From: Planotetraspora kaengkrachanensis
Lineage (GTDB): Bacteria; Actinomycetota; Actinomycetes; Streptosporangiales; Streptosporangiaceae
Reading direction: 5' to 3'
Assembly: GCF_016862895.1 (NCBI RefSeq)
Contig: NZ_BONV01000043.1
Location: 44,559 to 108,558 of the forward strand
Length of the DNA: 64,000 nt
Both the position numbers and the translations under genes were made by a program. The first letter of the stretch is position 1. Every line of letters starts with the position of its first letter. Under the pieces are notes generated by a model. It made no database searches. It was given only the letters and a program-made list of their open reading frames with translations, and was not told where the DNA came from. Shown here piece by piece: positions 25,065 through 33,685 of the stretch.

Positions 25065-25388
25065 CTAGTAGAGCTGCACTGTCCTCGTCGGAGAGACCGC
25101 CTCCCGTAGGTGCCTGCTCAGTTGAGTGATGGTCTCGCGGTATGCGGTCAGTTCCTCGGGAGAGACCCCGGGGAGTTCGAAGACGTACTCCACAGCCACG
25201 GGCACATCACCAGGGAGGTCGAGGATGAAATGCTTGACCGCTTCGACTTCCTCGCGGAGTTCCGTCAAAGTCTCTCCGGAAACGCCCCCAGCGATGGGTG
25301 CATCGATTGGATCAGCACCCCAGACGACGGTTCCCGTGTCGAGGGCCGTCTCCCGGGTGACCCTGAATCGAAGACGATGTGTGGTCAC
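25065..25388 (-). CDS. HicB-like antitoxin-type protein
   Basis: 107 residues from a GTG: an N-terminal beta-rich half (LRFRVTRETALDTGTVVWGA), then ETLTELREEVEAVKHFILDL and PVAVEYVFELPGV, ending in a helical tail. The EAVKHFxLDLP and YxFELPG patterns match actinomycete HicB-like antitoxins of type II toxin-antitoxin modules. It starts five bases after the stop of a broken small gene that could have been the toxin. The assignment rests on short motifs only; it could instead belong to an unrelated small-protein family. Confidence 0.55.
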   Translation of the reverse strand: MTTHRLRFRVTRETALDTGTVVWGADPIDAPIAGGVSGETLTELREEVEAVKHFILDLPGDVPVAVEYVFELPGVSPEELTAYRETITQLSRHLREAVSPTRTVQLY

Positions 25389-25393
25389 TGAAG

Positions 25394-25614
25394 TCAGTCC
25401 TTTCCGAACACGTGCTCAAGAGCGTGTTCCAGGTCGTTGAGCTGCGTAGGTCGGATGGCCCGGACGGGGACGACCGCACGGGCGATGGTGATCTGCGTTT
25501 GGTCGTACGTAGACGAGCCGTTCGTGTTGTCTCAGCCCAGTCGACTCGCAGCCCACGCTCCCGGGCGAGTTCGTAGATCCTGTCCCGGATTTCGGATAGC
25601 TGCTCAGCGCACGG
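25394..25614 (-). pseudogene. Broken small gene upstream of HicB-like gene (possible toxin remnant)
   Basis: Two coding-like segments lie in different minus-strand frames: EQLSEIRDRIYELARERGLR followed by VDWAE, then, after a frameshift, NGSSTYDQTQITIARAVVPV and RPTQLNDLEHALEHVFGKD ending at a stop at 25394. The first segment has no start codon. Joined, they give a protein of about 70 residues, the size of a HicA-like toxin, placed where such a toxin would be. The shift and missing start make it a pseudogene unless the sequence has an error. Confidence 0.5.
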
Positions 25615-25789
25615 TCACCGTAGCTATGGCGCGAATTCGCGGCAGGTCCTATGTGGAATCGATCTTGCTAACGACAATGCCGATAAGGGCAGCAGGGACC
25701 ATTTCGGTCTTCATGTTGCGACCTCGTCTGAGATGCGGTGTGCTCCGCGACAGTGCGCGGCAGGAATACGAGGGGCTCGAGCGGCGCCG
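25615..25789. other. Intergenic, nothing recognised
   Basis: No gene, repeat or hairpin of note between the broken small gene and the end of the MFS gene. Confidence 0.4.
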
Positions 25790-27082
25790 TCAAGAGGCCT
25801 CCAGGTCGTGGGTGCGGCCGCGGACCGGTTTCGTCGCGGGTCGTCCCGGCCGAGCCACCGCGATGAGAGCCGACAGCAGGGCCGGGGTCGCCGCCAGCAC
25901 GAAACACAAACCCAGGGGCAGGCCGTCCACCACGAGGCCGACTGCCGCGGTGCCCATGGAGTTGCCGATGTTGAAGGCGGTGTTGACCCACGCGCCCACC
26001 CGGGTCCGGTTCTCCGGCCTGGCGGACTCGTCGGCGAGCAGGTAGGCCGTGGTCAGGGCGGGAGCCACGAACAGCCCGATGACGCACGTCGCGGCGGCCA
26101 GCGTGTACAGGTTCGACGAGGCTCCGGCCGCGGCGAGCGCGAGGCCGAGCGCGGTGGTCAGCACCGGGGACCGCACCGCCCCGGAGACGCGCCAGGAGAC
26201 CGCGCCGTAGGCCAGGCCGCCGACCGCACTTCCTGCCGCCAGCGCGGCCTCGACCCACGCCACCGCCGCGGTCTGGTCATGCCGTTCGGCGAAGGCCACC
26301 ATGAGCAGGCTCAGCGCCCCCAGGCACAGTCCGACCGCGGCTGACATCGCGATCGGAAGCATCAGCGTGCCCGCACCGCCCCTCCACCACCGCGCAGGTC
26401 CGGCCGGCGCCGAGGCCATGCCAGGTCCCTCGACCTCCGCGGCGGCAGAGGAGGTGCCGGCGCGGAACGACCGGGCGGCGCGTACCGCCGGCGCCGACAC
26501 GAAGGCGAAGGTGCCGATCGCTATCAGGGCGGCGCTCAGGGCGACCCCCGCGGCAGGGTTCGCGAGGGCGGCCACCAGGCCGGCGAGCAGCGGCCCGGTG
26601 ACGAACAGAAGTTCCTCGGCGACGGTGTCCAGGCTGTAGGCGCGTTGCAGCAGCATTCGATCGGGCAGCAGGTCGCTCCACAGCGTCCGCATGACAGGCC
26701 CGAGCGGTGGCGCGCAACCGCCGGCCACGGCCGCGAGAGCCGCCAGCAGCCCGCTCGGGGTCCCTGGCCGCCAGGTGAGTACGGCCAGGCAGGTCAGCAG
26801 CAGCGCGTACAGGACGGCCATCGGCGGCAGGGCCCTGCGCGGTCCGTAGCGGTCGATCAGCCCGGCCCTCAGCGGGGCGAGCACGGACGTGGTGAGGCCG
26901 AACAGGGCGATGGCGCCGCCGGCGAGGGCGTAGGAACCGGTAGTGGCGGTGAGCGCCAACGTGAGGGACAGGAAGACCGTCCCGTAGGACAGCCGGCCCA
27001 GCAGTGCGGCGCTGAAGGCACGCCTGGCGAGGGGATGGGACAGGACGGCGACGTACGACGGAGGTCGCGAAGGCGAAGACAT
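25790..27082 (-). CDS. MFS transporter (DHA-type exporter-like)
   Basis: 430 residues with 12 predicted membrane helices in two halves joined by a polar loop near residues 200-225 (SFRAGTSSAAAEVEG). The motif-A region reads GLIDRYGPRRALPPM between helices 2 and 3, typical of drug/metabolite exporters of the major facilitator superfamily. The substrate is unknown. TGAGGAA lies 10 bases before the ATG. An inverted repeat in the upstream region may be an operator, although no regulator gene is adjacent. Confidence 0.9.
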   Translation of the reverse strand: MSSPSRPPSYVAVLSHPLARRAFSAALLGRLSYGTVFLSLTLALTATTGSYALAGGAIALFGLTTSVLAPLRAGLIDRYGPRRALPPMAVLYALLLTCLAVLTWRPGTPSGLLAALAAVAGGCAPPLGPVMRTLWSDLLPDRMLLQRAYSLDTVAEELLFVTGPLLAGLVAALANPAAGVALSAALIAIGTFAFVSAPAVRAARSFRAGTSSAAAEVEGPGMASAPAGPARWWRGGAGTLMLPIAMSAAVGLCLGALSLLMVAFAERHDQTAAVAWVEAALAAGSAVGGLAYGAVSWRVSGAVRSPVLTTALGLALAAAGASSNLYTLAAATCVIGLFVAPALTTAYLLADESARPENRTRVGAWVNTAFNIGNSMGTAAVGLVVDGLPLGLCFVLAATPALLSALIAVARPGRPATKPVRGRTHDLEAS

Positions 27083-27381
27083 TGGGGATGTTCCTCAGGA
27101 AAGCAGCGCGCATCCGAGGCGCTGCGAGCTGTCAGGGACGCCGGAGTGCCGCATCGCAACGATGCGACCGGTCCGATGTCCTAGGCACGGGGGAGGAACA
27201 TGCCGTCACACTAACAGCGGTCGCGGCAGGTCGAAAGAGATCAGGTCGTGCCCGCACGCCCTCGACCGCGCGTGCCTCCGGTGCCGCGGGCTCCGGCACC
27301 GGGATCCAGGCCGGCGGAGGGTCGCGGCACGGCGATCCGTACAGCGACGTCGAGGCTCCGCCGGCACCGCACGGCGACTGC
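27083..27381. other. Promoter region of the MFS gene and downstream flank of lpdA
   Basis: About 300 bases without a gene. It holds the inverted repeat listed separately. Open frames crossing it are antisense to lpdA or lack starts. Confidence 0.55.
27150..27166. promoter_or_regulatory. Operator-like inverted repeat upstream of MFS gene
   Basis: CGCATCG-CAA-CGATGCG is a perfect 7-bp dyad 68 bases upstream of the MFS start codon. Its position suits a repressor site; no cognate regulator is visible. Confidence 0.45.
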
Positions 27382-28782
27382 TCACATGTTGATCATGTGA
27401 CCGGCGAGTCCGTGAACGGCCTCCTTGACCGCCTCGCCGAGCGTCGGATGGGCGTGGACGTTCCTGGCCACCTCCGTCACGGTCAGGTCCCACTGCTGAG
27501 CGAGGGTCAGCTCCGGCAGCAACTCGGTGACCTCGGGGCCGATCAGATGGGCGCCGAGGAGCTCGCCGTACTTCGCGTCACTGAGAATCTTGACGAACCC
27601 GGTGGTGTCGCCCAGTCCGTGCGCCTTGCCGTTCGCGGTGAACGGGAACCTGGCCACCTTGACGTCGAAGCCGCGCTCGCGGGCCTGCGCCTCGGTGAAG
27701 CCGAAGCTGGCGATCTGCGGCTGGCAGTACGTGGCCCGCGGGATCATCGTGTAGTCGAGCTCCATGGTCTCCGCGCCCGCGATCGTCTCCGCGGCCACGA
27801 TGCCCATCGACTCGGCCGCGTGGGCGAGCATCAGCTTGGCGGTCACGTCGCCGATGGCGAAGATGTGCGGCACGTTCGTACGGCACAGCCCGTCGATGTC
27901 GATCGCACCCCGGTCGGTCAGCCGTACACCGGTGTTCTCGAGCCCGTATCCCGTCACGTTGGGCTGGAAGCCGATGGCCTGCAGCACCTTGTCGGCCTCG
28001 AGGGTCGACGTCTGGCCGTCGCGGGACACGGTGACACGCACCTTCTCGCCCGAGTCGTCGATCGACTCGACGCGAGTCGAGGTGAGGAGGTCGATTCCGA
28101 GGCGCTTGTAGCGCCGGGCCAGTTCCGCGGAGACCTCCTCGTCCTCCAGGGGCACGACCCGGTCGAGGAACTCGACGATCGTCACCTTGACGCCGTAGCT
28201 GTTGAGCACGTACGCGAACTCGACGCCGATGGCGCCCGCTCCCGCGATGATGATGCTCCCGGGCAGCTCCTCGCTGAGGATCTGCTCCTCGTAGGTGACG
28301 ACCCGGTCGGTCACGGCCGTTCCCGGCAACAACCTGGTCGCCGCCCCGGTGGCGAGGATGCAGTGGTCGAACGTCACGGTCCGCTCGCCGCCGTCCGCGC
28401 CGGCCACGCGGAGGGTGTGCGCGTCAACGAAGGAGCCGCGCCCGTCGTACTCGGTGATGCCGTTCTTCTTCATGAGGTAGTGGACGCCCTTGACGCGGCC
28501 GTCCGCGACCTTGCGGCTGCGCTTGAAGGCTTCGCCGTAGTCGAAGGTGAGCGTGCCGTCGACCTGGATGCCGAACGTCTTGGCCTCGTGCGTGAGCAGG
28601 TGGACGAGTTCGGCGTTGCGCAGCAGCGCCTTCGAGGGGATGCATCCCACGTTGAGGCACACACCGCCCCAATAACGTTCCTCGACGATTGCCGTGCTGA
28701 GTCCGAGCTGGGCGGCGCGGACCGCGGCGACGTACCCGCCCGGGCCGGCCCCGAGGACCACGACGTCGTAGTGATCGGTCAT
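27382..28782 (-). CDS. lpdA: Dihydrolipoyl dehydrogenase
   Basis: E3 flavoprotein of the pyruvate/2-oxoglutarate dehydrogenase and glycine cleavage complexes; it reoxidises dihydrolipoamide with NAD+. 466 residues, standard length. Visible are the FAD dinucleotide motif ([15 protein letters not shown], residues 7-21), the redox disulphide C42-LNVG-C47, the NAD motif ([17 protein letters not shown]), the second FAD segment (IFAIGDVT) and the C-terminal catalytic His-Glu region ([18 protein letters not shown]). The ATG at 28782 gives the family start; the frame is open 19 codons upstream. It stands alone here, without other complex subunits. Confidence 0.95.
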   Translation of the reverse strand: MTDHYDVVVLGAGPGGYVAAVRAAQLGLSTAIVEERYWGGVCLNVGCIPSKALLRNAELVHLLTHEAKTFGIQVDGTLTFDYGEAFKRSRKVADGRVKGVHYLMKKNGITEYDGRGSFVDAHTLRVAGADGGERTVTFDHCILATGAATRLLPGTAVTDRVVTYEEQILSEELPGSIIIAGAGAIGVEFAYVLNSYGVKVTIVEFLDRVVPLEDEEVSAELARRYKRLGIDLLTSTRVESIDDSGEKVRVTVSRDGQTSTLEADKVLQAIGFQPNVTGYGLENTGVRLTDRGAIDIDGLCRTNVPHIFAIGDVTAKLMLAHAAESMGIVAAETIAGAETMELDYTMIPRATYCQPQIASFGFTEAQARERGFDVKVARFPFTANGKAHGLGDTTGFVKILSDAKYGELLGAHLIGPEVTELLPELTLAQQWDLTVTEVARNVHAHPTLGEAVKEAVHGLAGHMINM

Positions 28783-28947
28783 ACCGGGACCATAGGCGGC
28801 CGGGGAGGCGACGTCTCCAACCGGGGTGGAAAGAGTCATCGCACCCGGCTCGACCCCGACCGCGGACGGCCGGGCCCGGGAGAGCCGGGCCCGGCCGTCC
28901 TGATGGGGGACCGTCGCCGGCGATCCCTCATCCGGGGTGATCCGCCG

Positions 28948-29655
28948 CTACCCCCGCAGCCGGCGGATGCCGAGGACGATCGACACGAGGAGCAGCCAGA
29001 GCGTCCATCCGTACAGGGCGGCCAGCCAGGCCGTGTCGAAGACCGTCGACGGCACGACCAATCCCACGACGCTGATCAGACCGGTCGCGGCGAGCACGAT
29101 GCCGAGCCAGCTGATCCACCGGCCGATGATCCTGCCGCGGAGCGCGGCGATCGAGAACGCGGCCAGCAGCACCGACTGGGCGACGATGGAGATCTCCCCG
29201 AGCATCTGGCCGAACCAGGAAAGGGAGTACCAGGTCTGCACCACCGTGTCACTGAGGGACGACACGTCAGAGAGCACCCAGAGCAGGGGGAGACCGGTGA
29301 CGACGGCGTTGATCGCGACGAGCAGTCCGCCGCCGAGGAGGATCGCCTCGCGGAGCGAGGACTCGGGGAGGAACCGGCGGGCCAGACGGGCCAGCGCGCC
29401 GGTCAGCACGATCAGCGCGACGAGGCCGAGCGCGCCGGCGAAGGCGTTCATCTGCAGAGTCGAGGCGGCCTCGGACGCCCAGGCGCGGATTTCCGCGGCG
29501 CCGGCCTGACCGACCTCCGGGGACTCGGGCGCCCATGTGCCGAACGTCAGGACGAACAGGGCAAGGGCCGCGCCCGCCGCGATGCCGTACGCGGGCCGCG
29601 CGGAAGGCCGCGCGGCCGCCGGTTCGACCGCCGCGTCGGCGTTGATCGTGGACAT
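28948..29655 (-). CDS. Multi-spanning membrane protein beside two-component system 1
   Basis: 235 residues with about six hydrophobic segments (GIAAGAALALFVLTFG, FAGALGLVALIVLTGAL, AILLGGGLLVAINAVVTGL, VAQSVLLAAFSIAALRG, WLGIVLAATGLISVVGLVV, LYGWTLWLLLVSIVLGI) and a conserved-looking SLSDTVVQTWYSLSWFGQML loop. It resembles uncharacterised DUF4386-like membrane proteins. GGAGGAGAG abuts the ATG. It is divergent from the kinase gene at 29905, repeating the pairing of a small membrane protein with a NarL-type system seen five times in this array. Confidence 0.78.
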   Translation of the reverse strand: MSTINADAAVEPAAARPSARPAYGIAAGAALALFVLTFGTWAPESPEVGQAGAAEIRAWASEAASTLQMNAFAGALGLVALIVLTGALARLARRFLPESSLREAILLGGGLLVAINAVVTGLPLLWVLSDVSSLSDTVVQTWYSLSWFGQMLGEISIVAQSVLLAAFSIAALRGRIIGRWISWLGIVLAATGLISVVGLVVPSTVFDTAWLAALYGWTLWLLLVSIVLGIRRLRG

Positions 29656-29904
29656 CTCTCCTCCAGGTGTGTGAGAACGGCGGATCGTCAGCGACGCCGT
29701 CCCCATGACCTTCGTCGGCCCGCCGGCCCGGGGGCGACGGACGAGCGCCCTCATGAGTCCCGGTTCCGCGCCCGCCCGCCCACGGGACGAACGTCCCGGG
29801 ACGACGGGACGCGGGCCGCGTTATCGTTCCCGCACCACCGTGGAGCACCGCCGAGGAACCCCGCGGAACCGCGTGGAACCGTCGCAGTACGCAAGGAGAT
29901 GATC

Positions 29905-31914
29905 GTGGTCGGCACTCGTCCGTCGCGCCTCGGCGCAGCGGGTCTGCTCGGCGTGTCGGTGGTCCTGTTCGCCGTGACGGCGTTCGGCGCGGGCCTGCTC
30001 AGCGCGGTGGACGCGCCGACGGCCGCCGACATCATCTGGTTCGCCGGCTTCCTCGCCTTCCCGCTGGTGGGCGGCCTGATCGCGTGGCATCGCCCGGAGA
30101 ACCGCGTCGGCTGGCTCTTCCTCGCCGTGGGCGTGCTGCAGTACGGCGCCGCCGTGCTGGACGGGCTCTCCCAGCACATGGTCGCGACGCACCCCGGTTC
30201 CGTGGTGGGACCGCTGCTGGTGCTGGTCCAGAACGCGCTGTTCGCCCTCGGGTGGGTGTGCGCCACGGCGTACCCGTTGCTGCTCTATCCCGACGGGCGG
30301 CTGCCGACGCCGCGCTGGCGGTGGGCCCTGCACGGCACCACGGCCGCGCTGGCGGTCCTCATCGCGTCGGTCGTCGTCACGCCGGGACGGATCTTCGAGG
30401 ACGACCCCGCGCAGAACCCCCTGGGCGTGGCCGCGCTGGAGGCGGTCGCCCCCGCGGTCACCGCGGTCATGCTCTTCGCACTGCTCGGCCTCACCGTGAT
30501 CGGAATGGCCTCGATCATCGTGCGGTGGCGGCGGGCCGGTGGGGTGGAGCGGAGACGGCTCGCGTGGCTCGCGCTGGCAGCCGTGGTGTTCATCGTCAGC
30601 ACCGTGGTCGGACTCGCGACGGACGCGTGGACCCCCGAGTGGGTCGGCTCCACCCTGGAGGGCGTCGGGGTCGCGGCACTGCCGGCCGCCACCGGAGTGG
30701 CGGTCCTGCGGGCCGACCTGTTCGACATCACCGTCGTGCTCGATCGCGCGATCGTCTACTCGGTGCTCACCGGCCTGGTGATCACGGCCTACCTCGGATG
30801 CTTCGCCGCGACCTCCACACTGCTCGCCCCGGGTCCCAGCCGTAGTGCGTCACTGCTGGCCACGGCCGTGGTGTCGGTTTCGCTGAGTCCCGTCAAAGAC
30901 AGGCTGATGCGGGTCGTCGACCGGCTCCTCTTCGGCGATCGCAGTCGTCCGTACCAGGTGCTGACCGCACTCGCCGAGCGGCTGGCCCGCACCGACGCGC
31001 TGGAGGAGTTGCTGCGCACGGTCACGGACGCCCTCAGCACGATGCTGCGCCTGCCGCACGCGCAGGTCGTGGTCGGCGCCGATGTCGCCGCCGCACCCAA
31101 CCTGCTCGCGTTTCCCCTGATCAGCCATGGGCGGCAGGAGGGAACGCTGCTGGTCGGCCGGCGCTCGGGCCAGTCCAGGTTCGACGCGCGGGAACTCGAT
31201 CTGCTCGCCGACCTCGCCGGGCAGATCGCCGTCGCGGTCAGGGCTGCTCGCCTCGCCGAGGACCTGCGCGAGTCCAGGGAGCGCATCGTCCGGGCCAGGG
31301 AGGAGGAACGCCTGCGGATTCGGCGTGACCTGCACGACGGCCTGGGACCCCTGCTGGCCGCGGCCAGCCTGCAGGTCGACGTGCTCTCCGACCGGTCGGC
31401 GGACGCCGAGGCGTCCCGGCTGATCGCGAAGATCAAGGCGCTGATCAGTCAGTCGGTCACCGACGTACGGCAGGTCGTGCACGGGCTGCGTCCGCCCTCT
31501 CTCGACGACCTCGGGTTGGTCGGAGTCGTGCGAGAACACGCGACGTCGCTGCGCGGGGCCGGCCTGCGCGTGTTGGTCGACTGCCCGGACGATCTGGCGG
31601 TGCACAGCGCGGCCGTCGAGGTCGCCGCGTACCGGATCGTCACCGAGGCGATGACCAACGTCGTCCGGCATGCCGACGCCGGCCTCTGCACCGTCACGCT
31701 GAACCTCGACGAGCACCGGCTGCGCGTCGAGATCACGGACGACGGAACCGGTCTCGGGTACCCGCACCGCGACGGCGTCGGTCTCGCCTCCATGCGGGAA
31801 CGCGCCGACGAGCTGGGCGGAAGCGTGACGATCGAACCCGGTCGTGGCGGGGGCACCAGGGTCGTCGCCCTGTTGCCCGTGCCGGCGGTGCCGGCGCCCG
31901 CTGCGAGGATGTGA
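29905..31914 (+). CDS. NarL-type sensor histidine kinase 1 (long, 7-TM)
   Basis: 669 residues. The first 300 hold about seven to eight membrane helices (GVSVVLFAVTAFGAGLLS, GFLAFPLVGGLIAWH, WLALAAVVFIVSTVVGLA and others), ending in FDITVVLDRAIVYSVLTGLV, a segment also seen in the kinases at 33686 and 40254. A GAF-like region (residues 335-455) leads to the HisKA_3 dimerisation helix with His477 in RRDLHDGLGPLL, then an HATPase domain with ITEAMTNVVRHA, TDDGTG and GVGLASMRERA. It should autophosphorylate and phosphorylate the next gene's product. AAGGAG lies six bases before the GTG; the long upstream open frame is only a shadow of lpdA. Confidence 0.9.
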   Translation: MVGTRPSRLGAAGLLGVSVVLFAVTAFGAGLLSAVDAPTAADIIWFAGFLAFPLVGGLIAWHRPENRVGWLFLAVGVLQYGAAVLDGLSQHMVATHPGSVVGPLLVLVQNALFALGWVCATAYPLLLYPDGRLPTPRWRWALHGTTAALAVLIASVVVTPGRIFEDDPAQNPLGVAALEAVAPAVTAVMLFALLGLTVIGMASIIVRWRRAGGVERRRLAWLALAAVVFIVSTVVGLATDAWTPEWVGSTLEGVGVAALPAATGVAVLRADLFDITVVLDRAIVYSVLTGLVITAYLGCFAATSTLLAPGPSRSASLLATAVVSVSLSPVKDRLMRVVDRLLFGDRSRPYQVLTALAERLARTDALEELLRTVTDALSTMLRLPHAQVVVGADVAAAPNLLAFPLISHGRQEGTLLVGRRSGQSRFDARELDLLADLAGQIAVAVRAARLAEDLRESRERIVRAREEERLRIRRDLHDGLGPLLAAASLQVDVLSDRSADAEASRLIAKIKALISQSVTDVRQVVHGLRPPSLDDLGLVGVVREHATSLRGAGLRVLVDCPDDLAVHSAAVEVAAYRIVTEAMTNVVRHADAGLCTVTLNLDEHRLRVEITDDGTGLGYPHRDGVGLASMRERADELGGSVTIEPGRGGGTRVVALLPVPAVPAPAARM

Positions 31915-32579
31915 CGGTGACCACGACCGTGCGGGCCCTCCTCGTCGACGACCACCCGATCTTCCTCGACGGCCTGCGGACCGCCCTCATGGGCCTCCCC
32001 GAGATCGAGGTCGTGGGGACCGCCACCGACGGAGCGTCCGCGATCGAGGCCGTCGCCTCGTCCCGGCCCGACGTCGTGCTGATGGACCTGACGATGCCCG
32101 GCATGAGCGGCATCGAGGCGACCCGCCGCATCAGCGGTCAAGGCGGTCCCGCCGTGCTCGTCCTGACCATGCACGCCGACGACGACTCGGTGTACGCCGC
32201 CATCCGTGCCGGTGCCACCGGCTACCTCCTCAAGGGCTCGGACCGCGCCGACGTCGTGCGGGCCGTGCTCGCCGTGGCCGCGGGCGAGGCCGTCTTCGGC
32301 CCGGAGATCGCGAGGCGGGTGCTGAGCTCCTTCGCGGAAGGCCCGCGCGAGGCGGCGGCACGGCCGTTCCCCGAGCTGAGCCCGCGAGAACTGGAGATCC
32401 TGGACCTCGTCGCCGGAGGCCTCGGCAACCAGGCCATCGGCCGCAAGCTCTCCATCGCCCCGAAAACGGTGCGCAACAGCGTCTCGACGATCCTCGGCAA
32501 ACTGCACGCCGCCGACCGCGGCGAGGCCGTCGCCCGGGCACGCGCACACGGGCTCGGCTCCGGCACGCCCCGCTCCTGA
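31911..32579 (+). CDS. NarL/LuxR-type response regulator 1
   Basis: 222 residues. Receiver with VRALLVDDHPIFLDGLRTAL, phospho-acceptor Asp in DVVLMDLTMPGMSG, LTMHADD and LLKGSD; LuxR helix-turn-helix SPRELEILDLVAGGLGNQAI, GRKLSIAPKTVRNSVSTILG. It overlaps the kinase stop by four bases (GTGA), so the pair is co-translated and is almost certainly cognate. Target genes are unknown; the divergent membrane protein is a candidate. Confidence 0.95.
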   Translation: MTVTTTVRALLVDDHPIFLDGLRTALMGLPEIEVVGTATDGASAIEAVASSRPDVVLMDLTMPGMSGIEATRRISGQGGPAVLVLTMHADDDSVYAAIRAGATGYLLKGSDRADVVRAVLAVAAGEAVFGPEIARRVLSSFAEGPREAAARPFPELSPRELEILDLVAGGLGNQAIGRKLSIAPKTVRNSVSTILGKLHAADRGEAVARARAHGLGSGTPRS

Positions 32580-32771
32580 TCCGGGGCCCGGCGCGGGGGC
32601 CTGCAGCCCGGCTTCGGCGATCGTGAAGGCGAGGAGCAGACCGCGGGCGATGTAGGCCGTCGTCTCCGCGGCGCCGTACTGGGAGAGAAGGTGGAGGAGA
32701 CCGAGGAGCGCGGCGGCGATCCCGCCGATGACCGCGGCGACGGCTCCGGCTCGGATGGAGGGCTTGTTCAT
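32580..32771 (-). pseudogene. Small membrane-protein start running into antisense of response regulator 1
   Basis: From an ATG at 32771 the frame encodes NKPSIRAGAVAAVIGGIAAA, LLGLLHLLSQYGAAETTAYI and ARGLLLAFTIAEAGLQ, two convincing membrane helices. It then continues with no stop through the antisense strand of the response regulator gene. No gene would normally do so, so the 3' part and stop of a small membrane-protein gene were probably lost, fusing it to the array. It may be a decayed member of the array's membrane-protein set. Confidence 0.45.
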
Positions 32772-32976
32772 GCACTCGATGCTTCTCGTCCGGCGTTCCC
32801 GGCACATCGGCGCGATTCCCGACGTCGCCGGGAATCCGTTTCCCGGCGAAGGGGACAGAGCGGGTCCCGGCTGGAAGGGGATAACGGCCTCAGGCCCTTG
32901 GGAGGCCGGGCGCCGAACACTGGCTTCCGCGGGGCGACGCCGACCCCGCTGACCCGCAGTCCCCGAGAGGTAGGCC
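32772..32976. other. Intergenic, promoter region for module 2
   Basis: No gene seen. It should hold the promoters of the truncated membrane-protein frame (leftward) and of the membrane protein at 32977 (rightward). Confidence 0.4.
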
Positions 32977-33609
32977 ATGACCGCCGTCGCTTCCGTTCCT
33001 TCCGACCCTTCCGCGCTGCACGGCCTGGGCCGGCCCCTGCTGGTGTTCGCCGGCCTCCCGTTGCTGCTGGCCGCGCCGTTCGAGTTCCTGAGTGTGTTCG
33101 ACAGCCGGCCGTTCCCCGAGATCGCCGCGGGAACCGCGCACTCCGTCTCGGCCAATCTGGTGCTGCTCGGCTTCTGCGGGCTCCTCGTCGCCGTCCCCGC
33201 GCTCGTCACCCACACCGGCTCCACCGGGCGGCGACTCGGTCGTACCGCCGCGCTTCTCGCGACGGCCGGAGCCGCAGGAGGGGTCGTGTCCCAGTGGTAC
33301 ATCGGCACCGTCCTGCCCTGGCTGGCCCACTCGAAGAGCCCCGAACTGTCCGGTGAGATGGGCGGAGTCGGGCTGTACGGGACGATGGCGCTGCTGACGG
33401 CGGGCATACTCGCGCTGGGGATCAGCGGCCTGCGCTCGCGGGTCCTCCCGAAGCCGGCCGCGATCCTGCTGATCGTCGCCGCGGTCGCCTTCGTCTTCCC
33501 TCCCGCCCTCATCGCGCTCACCGGCGCCGCGCTGCTGTGGAGCGGAGCGGCCGGACTGCGAGCATCGGCGCCGTCGGTCCCCGCGACGGATGCGCCCATG
33601 GCCGCCTGA
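32977..33609 (+). CDS. Multi-spanning membrane protein beside two-component system 2
   Basis: 210 residues, about six helices (PLLVFAGLPLLLAAPFEFL, NLVLLGFCGLLVAVPALV, AALLATAGAAGGVVSQWY, GLYGTMALLTAGILALGIS, AILLIVAAVAFVFPPALIAL) with a polar loop LAHSKSPELSGEMGG. The family is not recognised. GAGAGGTAG precedes the ATG. It is 76 bases upstream of the kinase gene on the same strand and is probably co-transcribed with the kinase and regulator. Confidence 0.8.
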   Translation: MTAVASVPSDPSALHGLGRPLLVFAGLPLLLAAPFEFLSVFDSRPFPEIAAGTAHSVSANLVLLGFCGLLVAVPALVTHTGSTGRRLGRTAALLATAGAAGGVVSQWYIGTVLPWLAHSKSPELSGEMGGVGLYGTMALLTAGILALGISGLRSRVLPKPAAILLIVAAVAFVFPPALIALTGAALLWSGAAGLRASAPSVPATDAPMAA

Positions 33610-33685
33610 GTTCACCCGCCGGCCGGTCGCGGCTAACCTGTCGCGGCCGGCCATCGCCGACGACGCGCCTGTTCGAGAGGTTCAG

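Noticed and set aside
27082..29904. A single 1610-residue protein ending in kinase 1
   Set aside because: The first 941 codons are antisense to lpdA and a membrane-protein gene, with low-complexity composition; the kinase has its own ribosome binding site and GTG at 29905.
31449..33599. A 716-residue minus-strand protein
   Set aside because: It runs antisense to regulator 1 and a membrane-protein gene; only the short membrane start at 32771 looks coding.
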